The notes under the pieces: model-generated
Database searches by the model: none
What the model was told of the DNA's origin: nothing
What the model saw: only the letters and a program-made list of their open reading frames with translations
In this document: in pieces, positions 7,912 to 16,120 of the stretch
Layout: each line of letters begins with the position of its first letter
How positions within the stretch are numbered: the first letter of the stretch is position 1
Made by a program: the position numbers and the translations under genes
NCBI GenBank assembly: GCA_937864115.1
Contig: CALMII010000029.1
Span: 1 to 64,000, forward strand
Length of the DNA stretch: 64,000 nt
Source of the DNA: an uncultured Steroidobacter sp.
GTDB lineage: Bacteria; Pseudomonadota; Gammaproteobacteria; Steroidobacterales; Steroidobacteraceae
Direction of reading: 5' to 3'

Positions 7912-10362
7912 TCACTGGCTTCCCATGGAAAGAAACACCGGCAGCCAGCATTGCGGATCGCCGCCCGCCCTCTCGAGCGCCACTCTCATCTGCTCCACCG
8001 AGCGCCGTCGCCCGGAGATCACCCGCAACTCGGCATCGAATCCCCGCAAATCCAGCTGACACACCACGCTCGCATGCCCCTGTTTCACCAGGAACGAGCG
8101 CGATCCCGGCTCCAGCTGCTCATGGATCAGATGGAACTCGCGCTGCGTGAGCCCGAATCCCTCCACATAGTCCTTGGCATTGGCATCCGGATTCGGGAAG
8201 AAGATCTTGGTCGCCGTCTGCTCGACGATCGTTCGTGCGATCGGACTGTCGAGCACACTGCCGGCCGTCTGGGTGGCCGCACACAGCACGCCATTCAGCT
8301 TGCGCCAGGTCTTCGGTGCATTGTCCGCAAAGCCCTGGAAGTCCCGATCTGCCAGCGCCGTAGAGAATTCATCCACCCAGCACACCAGCGGCCGACCATC
8401 CAGCAACCGCTCGACCAGGTGAAAGAGATAGCGATTCAGCGGCCCGCGGATCGTTTCATGATTCAGGAAATGCGTGACATCAAAGCCGACCAGCGTCCCG
8501 GCACCCATCCGCGGCACGACCGTATCGACCGGATTGTCAAAGACCCAGGCGTACTCCCCACCGCAGCTCTCGCACCAGCGAGACAGATTCGCATGGACGC
8601 CATCGACCACCGTGGCATCGGTGAACTCAATCAGCCGCGACAGTCGTCGCGAGGCCACCGGCAGCGCCAGCGTGCCACGCAGTGCTTGCTCAAGCTCCGT
8701 ATGTTCACTGGCCTTGAGCACCCGCGAACCGCGCGCCAGCATGCCCAGCCATGCCTTCATGAACTCGACATTCGTGGCATTCGCCTCCAGCTGCAGCGGA
8801 TTGAGTCCCGTCGGCGCGCCGTTCTGCAGCGAGAAGTATTCGCCACCGAGCGCACGTACCAGGATCTCCAGCCCCTGGTCCTTGTCGAACACCACCTGCG
8901 ACACGCCGCGCGTCGCCAGTAGTGACACCAGAAAGCCGATGAATACCGTCTTGCCCGATCCCGTGGGACCGCAAATGAAGGTATGCCCCGTATCCTTGCG
9001 ACTGCCCCCATCCGGATCGCGCGGATCGCTGGCATGCAGGCTGAAGTGATATGGGGAGCGCGCCTGCGTCATCAGCACCGCCAGTGCCTCGCCCCAGTGA
9101 TTGCCCTGGGCGCGACCGGCCGGAAAGTTGTGGAACGGCGCCATGGCCGAGAAATTGCGCGAAGTGATCGGCGACTTGCGCGGCCGCAGGGCAAAGCACC
9201 CCGGCAGCTGCGCCCAGAACGCCGCTTCGAGCCCCAGGTCCTCGCGCGCCACCGTCATGCCGCTATCCGACAGCAGCGCGCGCGCCAGCGCCACGGCATC
9301 ATTCAGTCGCGCCATGCGTTCCTCAGCCGAGCGTCCATCGCGTCCCGTATCCGCCTCCGTCATCACCTGCAGCGAGAAGTGATGGTCGCCCATCACAAAT
9401 CCGTTCGACGTCAACTCATCCAGTGCCTCGGTCAGTTCCTCCGCCTGCGAGACAGAAAAATCTCCGGCATTGGCCATGCGGTTGTACTGTCGCTGCAGCA
9501 ACCCCTGCGCCGTGGCCTTGGTGAGACAGGTGAACGACTGCGTCAGCACGAATTCGAACGGCGCCGACAGCAGCGGATTGAACATGCCGACCACACTCGG
9601 TGTCGGATACTCCTTGATGCCCAGCATCGCACCCAGTCGCGTCTTCGTTGGCAACCGGTACTCGATCACTTCGGTGCCGAACACCAGCCGGCTGGTCGCC
9701 AGCACCTCATCCAGCGGCGCACGCGGCATCGGCATCGGCTGCATTTCGCCATTGATCAGGCCACCCAGGAGTTCCAGCACCGGCGAGTACCAACGCCCGC
9801 CGTTGCAATAGGCCGTCAGCCGCTCCGGCTCATACCGATCCAACGATGAAAGCACCGCACCGGCGAGCTTCTCGCTGGTTTCGATGGCTTCGGTCGTGGC
9901 GTTCGCCATCCCTACGTCGTTCCGCCGCTGCATGAGCCGCGCCGCGAGCCCTGCCGTCACGCCGACCGCCGGCCGGTACACGATCGACAGGTACAGCTCA
10001 TTGACCATCAACGTCTCACCAGCGAGCCGCTGCCGATAGCGATGCGCCAATCGTTCGGCGAAGGTATCGCCGCCCGTACCGGCGCCCTCCAGCCGCTCGC
10101 GCCGACGCACTACGTGCACCCACATCGCTACCTGCGGCGACGCCAGGTTGCGCCAGGTCAGATTCAATCGTTCATGCCACTGGTTGAGCGTTTCATCATC
10201 GGCGCTTTGGAAGCTGCCACCCTGCAACCGGAAGACCTGCACGAAGTCCCCGGCCTTGGTCCGTACCAGACTCGCCGTTGCCTGCGAGGTGTACGGAATA
10301 CGCAGCGATGCGCACAGCTCCCGCCGCGAGCGCGCATCGCGTACGGCGTTCAACCCGCTCAC
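7912..10362 (-). CDS. virB4: T4SS ATPase VirB4 (TrbE/CagE family)
   Basis: VirB4 is the universal cytoplasmic ATPase that powers pilus biogenesis and substrate transfer. The 816-residue product has the N-terminal CagE/TrbE region and a C-terminal RecA-like ATPase domain with Walker A GPTGSGKT (about residues 463-470), VVFDKDQG, and a Walker B-type LVCWVDEFSTAL about 200 residues later. Length is normal for the family. It overlaps virB3 by 4 bp and is followed by virB5 after 25 bp. It is the only T4SS ATPase visible in the window. Confidence 0.95.
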   Translation of the reverse strand: MSGLNAVRDARSRRELCASLRIPYTSQATASLVRTKAGDFVQVFRLQGGSFQSADDETLNQWHERLNLTWRNLASPQVAMWVHVVRRRERLEGAGTGGDTFAERLAHRYRQRLAGETLMVNELYLSIVYRPAVGVTAGLAARLMQRRNDVGMANATTEAIETSEKLAGAVLSSLDRYEPERLTAYCNGGRWYSPVLELLGGLINGEMQPMPMPRAPLDEVLATSRLVFGTEVIEYRLPTKTRLGAMLGIKEYPTPSVVGMFNPLLSAPFEFVLTQSFTCLTKATAQGLLQRQYNRMANAGDFSVSQAEELTEALDELTSNGFVMGDHHFSLQVMTEADTGRDGRSAEERMARLNDAVALARALLSDSGMTVAREDLGLEAAFWAQLPGCFALRPRKSPITSRNFSAMAPFHNFPAGRAQGNHWGEALAVLMTQARSPYHFSLHASDPRDPDGGSRKDTGHTFICGPTGSGKTVFIGFLVSLLATRGVSQVVFDKDQGLEILVRALGGEYFSLQNGAPTGLNPLQLEANATNVEFMKAWLGMLARGSRVLKASEHTELEQALRGTLALPVASRRLSRLIEFTDATVVDGVHANLSRWCESCGGEYAWVFDNPVDTVVPRMGAGTLVGFDVTHFLNHETIRGPLNRYLFHLVERLLDGRPLVCWVDEFSTALADRDFQGFADNAPKTWRKLNGVLCAATQTAGSVLDSPIARTIVEQTATKIFFPNPDANAKDYVEGFGLTQREFHLIHEQLEPGSRSFLVKQGHASVVCQLDLRGFDAELRVISGRRRSVEQMRVALERAGGDPQCWLPVFLSMGSQ

Positions 10363-10733
10363 TGCTGCCTCTCCAGCCCCACCCTCACCGTGCTGCGCCG
10401 ACGCCCTGAACGATCCGGCAAGGTCAATGCGAGCGCACTGTAGGAGGCTGCCTTCCAGAAACGCACATTGCCGAAGTATCCCGGCAACCGCGTGACACCC
10501 CAGAGAAACAACAAGTCGAAGAACCGCGCATCACGCGCGCACAGCAACAGGCACAGGCCATGGATGGGCACCGCGATGAGCAGTGTCAGCAGGTTCTTGG
10601 TGACCAGGAAGACTTCCATGACGACGACCAGGTTCAGGAGCAATGCCGGATACGCCACGCCCCAGCGCATCGCCGGCCGTGTCACACCGACGAACAACGG
10701 GTCTGCCCGCAGGCCCTGATTGCGCTCGTCCAT
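10359..10733 (-). CDS. virB3: T4SS protein VirB3 (TrbD family)
   Basis: VirB3 is a small inner-membrane partner of VirB4. The 124-residue product has the family N-terminus (DPLFVGVTRPAMRWGVAYPALLLNLVVVMEVFLVTKN), two hydrophobic segments (about residues 24-44 and 45-65) and the CARDARFFDLLFLWG motif. It begins 6 bp after virB2 and overlaps virB4 by 4 bp. Confidence 0.92.
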   Translation of the reverse strand: MDERNQGLRADPLFVGVTRPAMRWGVAYPALLLNLVVVMEVFLVTKNLLTLLIAVPIHGLCLLLCARDARFFDLLFLWGVTRLPGYFGNVRFWKAASYSALALTLPDRSGRRRSTVRVGLERQQ

Positions 10734-10739
10734 GGCGTC

Positions 10740-11039
10740 CTAAACCCCGAACATGTCCCGCACCCACGGCACAATCTGTGGAGCGCCGAAGATGACCCCG
10801 ATGCCGACCAGACCACCGACCACCCAGCTCCAGGTGATCTTGCCGATCATGGCGGCAACACCTGCACCTATGACCACGATGATCGCGATGGGTGTGGCAA
10901 TGGTGAGCACCCAATCCACCATCGAGCTGGCACCGGTATCGAACACCGACTGGGAGAGAACCGATGAAACGTATAGCGACAGCGCTACCGCCACTGTCGC
11001 CACCGATCCCAGATGAGAACCGCTGATCCGTGTGTTCAT
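10740..11039 (-). CDS. virB2: T4SS major pilin VirB2 (TrbC family)
   Basis: VirB2 pilin subunits form the conjugative pilus. The roughly 99-residue pre-pilin has a long leader ending near LSLYVSSVLSQS, then two hydrophobic helices (WVLTIATPIAIIVVIGAGVAAMI and WSWVVGGLVGIGVIFGAPQIV) separated by a short GKITW loop, the standard pilin topology. I prefer the ATG at 11039, preceded by GAGG, over the one at 11054. First gene of the operon; the promoter should lie in 11040-11253, where no other gene is seen. Confidence 0.9.
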   Translation of the reverse strand: MNTRISGSHLGSVATVAVALSLYVSSVLSQSVFDTGASSMVDWVLTIATPIAIIVVIGAGVAAMIGKITWSWVVGGLVGIGVIFGAPQIVPWVRDMFGV

Positions 11040-11253
11040 GGGCCGTGACCTCATCGCCGACTGCGACAGAGCGAATCACGCCACTCGACTGAACTCGGTT
11101 CGAGTTTCGATTCAGATTGTCAGGAAACCTCGACGAGAGGACACGCGACAGCCTCTGGCCACGGCCCCGGCAAGACCCGCACCAGCCAATCCCACCAGAA
11201 CCGATCTGATCAGATCGGAGCGGGAATAGCCGTCTTCAGGCACCCTCGGGACG

Positions 11254-11820
11254 TCACAGAGATTCGCGCCCAAGGAGTCGCAGAGCATGCACCTGGAATC
11301 GCGACCACTGTTCGTCGCTGCCGTGCTGCGCCGTCGCCAGCAGCTGTTCCCAGAATTGCGGCACATCGTCCCAGCGTCGCCGAACCTCGCCCGCGTAGGT
11401 CAACGCAATCGCATCGAGCTGCCGGAATCGCAGCGTGGTGATCAGCAGTCCGACCTCTCGGCGGATCCCGAGCAACAATCGCGGCCCGACGCCCGCCCGT
11501 CCACAGTGCCATGCGATGCTGAGCAGGTGCTGCGCCATTGGCAGGTCGACGTTCGACGCAACCGCATTCGGCGAATCCGCCGTCAGACCCCGCACGCGGT
11601 CGTTCCAGAACGCCTCATCCGAAAATCGAAAATCGCCGAGAAGACACGGCAGCTCTTCCAGCCGTTGCAGTGCCTTCGCAGTCGATGCGGAAGCCGCGCC
11701 ATGTCCCTCCCGCATCTGCAGCATCACCTCGGCCACTTCCCGGTTCGAGTCGCGAATGTGCGCCATGACCCGCAGCGCTTCCTCCGCCTCTGCCGTCACC
11801 ATTGTTTCTGCTGCGGACAT
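11254..11820 (-). CDS. Unknown 188-residue protein upstream of the virB operon
   Basis: I do not recognise this family. The start at 11820 is well supported by a near-consensus GGAGGTGA five bases ahead of the ATG. The product is soluble, with no signal peptide or membrane segment, mainly helical in appearance, with many acidic residues in the first 40 (EAEEALRVMAHIRDSNREVAEVMLQMREG), a DFRFSDEAFWNDRVRGL segment and a Trp/Arg-rich C-terminal half (YAGEVRRRWDDVPQFWEQLLATA). It lies 200 bp upstream of virB2 on the same strand and divergent from an FlhC-like regulator, so it is probably an element-specific accessory or regulatory gene, perhaps co-transcribed with the T4SS. Confidence 0.7.
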   Translation of the reverse strand: MSAAETMVTAEAEEALRVMAHIRDSNREVAEVMLQMREGHGAASASTAKALQRLEELPCLLGDFRFSDEAFWNDRVRGLTADSPNAVASNVDLPMAQHLLSIAWHCGRAGVGPRLLLGIRREVGLLITTLRFRQLDAIALTYAGEVRRRWDDVPQFWEQLLATAQHGSDEQWSRFQVHALRLLGRESL

Positions 11821-11927
11821 GCGATCACCTCCGTCAGATTACCTCTCCATGGGAGCCTATCGGCTGCGCCGAATGCGCGCTGTCTGAGTTTCGGTGCAAC
11901 TGCGCGAACCTACAGGCACTGAAGACG

Positions 11928-12524
11928 ATGGCCGCGCCGACGCATGCCGATCGCGCACAGTGGGAGTTCCGGCAGACTCGCCTGGCGTACCGGTTGTTGT
12001 GCGCCGAGGCACGCACCCAGACCATCTGCCGCTTTACCTCGCTGTCGCCGCATCGGCTGGCCAAGTGGCGCAAGCGCTGGGGATTTTCCGACACCGACCG
12101 CAGTCGCGGGCCGGCCCCGAATTCCTTCACCCCCTTCTTCCGCTTTCCGGCCTTGCGCGCCGAAGGTGCCTATCTCGCGATCCTCTGCAGAACATTCGGC
12201 GTTCTTGGGGACGACCATGCAGGATCTGCAAATTCGTTCTATCGCCTCGCCACGGGTGAGCGACTCTGCGACCTGCTGGAGTTTCATCGACAAAGCTATC
12301 AGGCACCTTCTATCAGCTTCGATCAATTGCTGCTGCTCGCCCGCGGACTGCAGACCGGCAAGAGTATTCAACTGAGTCATTGCAGCCGATGCGGCGGCGG
12401 CGTTCTGCGCGATCCGTTTCAGCTAGTACGCGAGGGTTGTGATGCCTGCCGAAGGCCCCGACAGTCCCACCCGGCCCCTGCTCGTGCTACGCACGAAAAC
12501 GTCGTTCGCCGTCATCTTGAGTAG
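11928..12524 (+). CDS. FlhC-like transcriptional activator
   Basis: The 198-residue product aligns by eye along its length with FlhC, the flagellar master-regulator subunit: ARTQTICRFTSLSPHRLAKWRKRWG corresponds to FlhC's helical N-terminal region, PFFRFPALRAEGAYLAILCRTF to its central region, and LSHCSRCGGGVLRDPFQLVREGCDACRRP to its four-Cys zinc site (CxxC...CxxC). FlhC-like proteins without flagella occur on conjugative elements; SetC of SXT/R391 works with FlhD-like SetD to activate transfer genes. No FlhD partner is visible, so it may act alone, with the divergent 188-residue protein, or with a partner elsewhere. The start is the ATG at 11928; a longer frame reaches into the divergent gene and is unlikely. 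Confidence 0.75.
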   Translation: MAAPTHADRAQWEFRQTRLAYRLLCAEARTQTICRFTSLSPHRLAKWRKRWGFSDTDRSRGPAPNSFTPFFRFPALRAEGAYLAILCRTFGVLGDDHAGSANSFYRLATGERLCDLLEFHRQSYQAPSISFDQLLLLARGLQTGKSIQLSHCSRCGGGVLRDPFQLVREGCDACRRPRQSHPAPARATHENVVRRHLE

Positions 12525-12539
12525 TCCCGGCGCCAAGCG

Positions 12540-13617
12540 TCATCCAATCGCGTCAGCATCTCCTGCCGTTGTCGTTGACCCACAACGACGCGTATAGGTC
12601 ACTTTGGCTGTGTCATCGATCTTGAGACACCGGATCGAACTCGTGGGAATGAACTCGATCGCTCCATTCCCATTCACGTTCCTCAGATAGGTGCGGTCAG
12701 CAGTCTGAAACACCAATTGATACAGCGCTCCATCTTCAAGCGGATCCGCGCTGACACTCAAGTACGACAGATTCAGGCCACCACCCATATTGAGCACGTT
12801 GAGCGCAAGGCCGCCAAAGTATGCAGCCACCGGACGTGCGAACAACAAGGGCAACATCAAGATACACGCTGCCCCGAACAGCACTTGATTTCGTGCACGC
12901 TTGGTGGCTTTCGCGAATGAAAGAACCGCATACACGAACGACAGGACGAGCAGGCAGAAAGCCACCAATAGCACCTGCCAGGCCGGCTGCCCATGTCGAT
13001 AACCGCGTCGCCCCAGCCAACACCGCCACACTTGAAGTGATCGTCATCCATAGGAATCCGAATAGAAGGATCATCGGCACAAAATCGCCATCGGATCGAT
13101 GTTTCAATATCCATATCCACGCAAGTATGCCGTAGAAAAAAGCGGCGATTATTGCAAGCACATGCCATTGGGGCTCTTCCACGCGGGCTGAAAGCACTAC
13201 GCCCAAGGGGACATAACTGAGCGCCGCCAGCGGGAGCGCACAACGTAGCCAAAACTTCGGCCATTTGCCGCCATCCAGCAGCCTGTCCAGGGCCTGCTGG
13301 TAGGATTCGTATCGTCCCAGCGAATTGAGCGCAGGCAACATGATGAATCCAGCCGCAATGACCACAAAAAACAACGCAATCGCTGCTACCGTGCTCAGCA
13401 ACACGGGCAATTCGCTCAACGACATGGGAAAGGGAACACTATTCTGAGCGCAATATGCGCGCAGGAAGTGAAAGCCAAAACCAACGGCAACCACTGCCAA
13501 CCCCTTCGAGATATCGGCGAGCGACCATTCCTTCGGTGCCCGAAACAGATTCGGTTTGTTCAACTCATACTCCTTGCAGTAACTACGGTCATACGGTGAA
13601 CAGGCCACGGGCTTCAA
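12540..13617 (-). pseudogene. Frameshifted polytopic membrane protein of unknown function
   Basis: Two overlapping minus-strand frames read as one protein split by a frameshift. Frame 1 (ATG at 13617) encodes hydrophobic segments up to TSSVAVLAGATRLSTWAAGLAG, then becomes Arg/Cys-rich non-membrane sequence. Frame 2 continues naturally from about 12990 with WQVLLVAFCLLVLSFVYAVLSF, another membrane segment (VLFGAACILMLPLLFARPVAAYF), then a soluble C-terminus (YQLVFQTADRTYLRNV...IEFIPTSSIRCLKI). Reading across the junction at about 12970-13020 gives some 350 residues with six or seven membrane segments. The soluble domain resembles nothing I can name. A true frameshift, programmed shifting or a sequence error are all possible. 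Confidence 0.6.
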
Positions 13618-13738
13618 ACACAGCCCCGACCGTTGCCTACATCGTCAAGAATCACATGAAGGGCGGCGGCCGGATCGCGGAGCCCGAAACAACTTCAAGC
13701 TAGGTGACGAACGTGGCCTTGCCCCTTTGTCGGGCGAA

Positions 13739-14854
13739 TCAAAAGACACGATCCGGAAACACACCCTTGATGCTTGCGTGAAACCTGGCAGCGATCTGAT
13801 CGAAGCCCTTCTTCGATGGATGCAATTCGTTGTGCCAGGAGCCCGACACCGGCTTCAACGTACCCTGAGTTCCGACTACATGCACATTTGCGTGCTTGGC
13901 CGCGAGGGTCGTTAACATGGCCTCGAACTGGAACAGCATCTCTTTCACAATCTCGAACGCCAGCGTTGGATCAACAATCCGCCGGATGTCGAACGTCGGC
14001 TTGAGCCACGGACCGAGTCCGCACACGCCGCGCCCGTCAGGAATGGCAAAGTCGTAACCATGAAAGAAAAGTGCAGTCTTCGGACTGAGCTGATCCCGCA
14101 ACGTGATGAGATCTTCGTACCCGATCCGCACGAGCGACAATGCCGTAGCAAAGCGCGCAGGATCCAGATGAGCCTTGGCGTTGCCACCCGCGATGAAGTC
14201 CTTGACCCACAGCACCATCGGATTGTCGGTGATATCGTTACCTCCACCAGAGAAAAGCAGTGCATCCCACGGCCCGCCCGCGGGGCATCCCGCAGTGAAT
14301 TTTTCGATCAGCGATTTTCTTTGTTTGACGCCGAGCATGAAACGCACCTCATCGCCAGCTCGTGCCATGTTCAGGATCGGAACCTTGATCAATCGCTGCA
14401 GACGCGGAATCACACCACCAGACAACAGGAACGGCGGATAGTCGAACCACGAATCGCCTTCTGCGAATACTTTCAGCGGCTGGATGATGGTCTTGGCTGC
14501 GCGCGCCGAGCGGCGGCCTCCCGGTGCGAAGGCGATGTCGGTCGCTCCCCGCTGCTTCATGATGCGAATGATCTGGGCATATTCCTTTTCCCGGCGTCGC
14601 CGCTCCTCGTCCTGCGTTCGTACGAGCGTCGCGCGCGCCTGACCGACCGTGACTGCTTCGGCCGCCTCCACTGGTGTCGGCGCGGCCGCGCCACGTCGGC
14701 CCACGAGTGCGCGCCGCATGGACGGGACTTTGGCGGCAGCCAGACGCTGCGCTTCCCCCAACGTGACAGGCCCCACGCTCCGCGGCAGCGCAGCCGTGCG
14801 CGGGCGCCGGACAGCAGGCTTTCGTGGACTGCTCTTGCGTTTCTTCGTTGCCAT
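13739..14854 (-). CDS. SGNH-hydrolase-family protein
   Basis: A 371-residue protein with the blocks of the SGNH/GDSL hydrolase superfamily: FAEGDSWFDYP with the nucleophile block (GDS at residues 133-135), a Gly block (NMARAGD, 162-168), SGGGNDI with the block III Asn (202-208), and HNELHPSKKGF with the catalytic His (345). The position three before that His is Asn rather than the usual Asp, so the triad is either altered or uses another acid. The first 25 residues are very rich in Lys, Arg and Pro, and a charged coiled region (RTQDEERRRREKEYAQIIRIM) precedes the domain; there is no signal peptide, so it should be cytoplasmic. Last gene of the six-gene cassette; GGAGAA precedes the start. Confidence 0.75.
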   Translation of the reverse strand: MATKKRKSSPRKPAVRRPRTAALPRSVGPVTLGEAQRLAAAKVPSMRRALVGRRGAAAPTPVEAAEAVTVGQARATLVRTQDEERRRREKEYAQIIRIMKQRGATDIAFAPGGRRSARAAKTIIQPLKVFAEGDSWFDYPPFLLSGGVIPRLQRLIKVPILNMARAGDEVRFMLGVKQRKSLIEKFTAGCPAGGPWDALLFSGGGNDITDNPMVLWVKDFIAGGNAKAHLDPARFATALSLVRIGYEDLITLRDQLSPKTALFFHGYDFAIPDGRGVCGLGPWLKPTFDIRRIVDPTLAFEIVKEMLFQFEAMLTTLAAKHANVHVVGTQGTLKPVSGSWHNELHPSKKGFDQIAARFHASIKGVFPDRVF

Positions 14855-14953
14855 CGCGAAGTTCTCCAGTCGGTGTCTGATACGGTGTTGAGGACCCCAG
14901 GGCGCGGTCCGAATGCGGGAGTCCGATCCAGCACCAGGCGATGCTGACTGCTC

Positions 14954-16120
14954 CTAAAGGGTCAGCGTTACGCAGTTACCGGTCACCCCGTCAGTGGTCT
15001 TCAGCTGATGACAGCGACGCCGCAGATTGTTGAGCAATGCCTCATCGGGCACGGGATTCTGGGTGCCATACACGTTGCGCTTGGTCGATACCAGCACGCT
15101 CGCTCGTGCTGCTCGGCGCACCGGCAACAACGTATCGAGCAATTCGGGTGGTGTGCCGTTGTGGCTGCCATGATGTGAAACCTTGAGGAAATCCACGGGC
15201 TTCAGGTGCTGTGTGCAGTGCCGCTGGATGTGAGCCCAGCTTTCCAACTCCGCATCACCCGCCAGCATCAAGCGCTTGCCCGCCACTTCGAAGATCAGAC
15301 ACAGCGAAGTATTGTTCTCCGCCCGATCAATGAGACGTGCGGCTGCCACCCCGTCCTCGCGAATGGCGCGGCGCAGGCGTTCGAAGTCGCTGCGAGAAAA
15401 GCCGCGATGATCATTGGGTTTGGCCCGCGGCACGTCGGCAAACGTCCACGACTGCCCTTCATCATCGGGCAACGCGATTCCTTCCGCCGCCGCGAGCGCA
15501 CGCAGACGCGCCCGAGCGCGACCGCTAGCGTAGTAGACGCTGGTGTCCTCCTCGGGCGCCAGCACATGGATACTGATCTTCTTCGACCAGCGCGTCGCCG
15601 CAATACCCTTGCTACCGCGCGCGAGATAGACCACCGGCTTCTTGCCCAATGTACGCAGATAGTTCATGCGGTCCTTGTTCGAGAGGTTGTTCTCGAGCAA
15701 GGAGCGGAAGCCCGGATGCAGCACCAATCCTCGTTGGTGTACGGATTGAGAGAACGCGCGCACGCTGTCATGCAGCCGCTTCTTCAACTGGGCCTTCGGA
15801 TAGTTGGCGTAGTAGTCCGGATGGCTGGGCAGCCCGAGCCATACCTGGTCCACCCGCATGCGATCGAAGATGGCGCGCTCGCGATAGAATCCTTCGATAT
15901 GATCCAGATGTTCGTGGGTCGCGATCACCAGATCCAGGTGACCGTGACAGACCTGCTCGATGTCGCGTGCAATGGCGGGAAATCGTTGCAGGCTCTCAGC
16001 ATCATTGGGCGCACGACCGAAATCCACCAGCACATGCCGGGTCGCTGCACCGTCCGGCAGGCTAAGCAGGACGCAGTCACCGAACCCCACGACGTAGGCT
16101 CGAATCGTGATGCCGCTCAT
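14954..16120 (-). CDS. MBL-fold metallohydrolase (ComEC C-terminal-domain-like)
   Basis: A 388-residue metallo-beta-lactamase-fold hydrolase. It has the metal-binding motif HEHLDH (residues 69-74, fitting HxHxDH), preceded by VDFG; a later LAGDAE gives the bridging Asp and VSHHGSHNG a further His, as in stand-alone relatives of the ComEC/Rec2 C-terminal domain. Such proteins act as nucleases, phosphodiesterases or hydrolases in conflict systems, and the substrate cannot be read from sequence. No signal peptide. Its ATG overlaps the stop of the metallopeptidase gene (ATGA), so the two are translationally coupled and probably made in similar amounts. Confidence 0.85.
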   Translation of the reverse strand: MSGITIRAYVVGFGDCVLLSLPDGAATRHVLVDFGRAPNDAESLQRFPAIARDIEQVCHGHLDLVIATHEHLDHIEGFYRERAIFDRMRVDQVWLGLPSHPDYYANYPKAQLKKRLHDSVRAFSQSVHQRGLVLHPGFRSLLENNLSNKDRMNYLRTLGKKPVVYLARGSKGIAATRWSKKISIHVLAPEEDTSVYYASGRARARLRALAAAEGIALPDDEGQSWTFADVPRAKPNDHRGFSRSDFERLRRAIREDGVAAARLIDRAENNTSLCLIFEVAGKRLMLAGDAELESWAHIQRHCTQHLKPVDFLKVSHHGSHNGTPPELLDTLLPVRRAARASVLVSTKRNVYGTQNPVPDEALLNNLRRRCHQLKTTDGVTGNCVTLTL

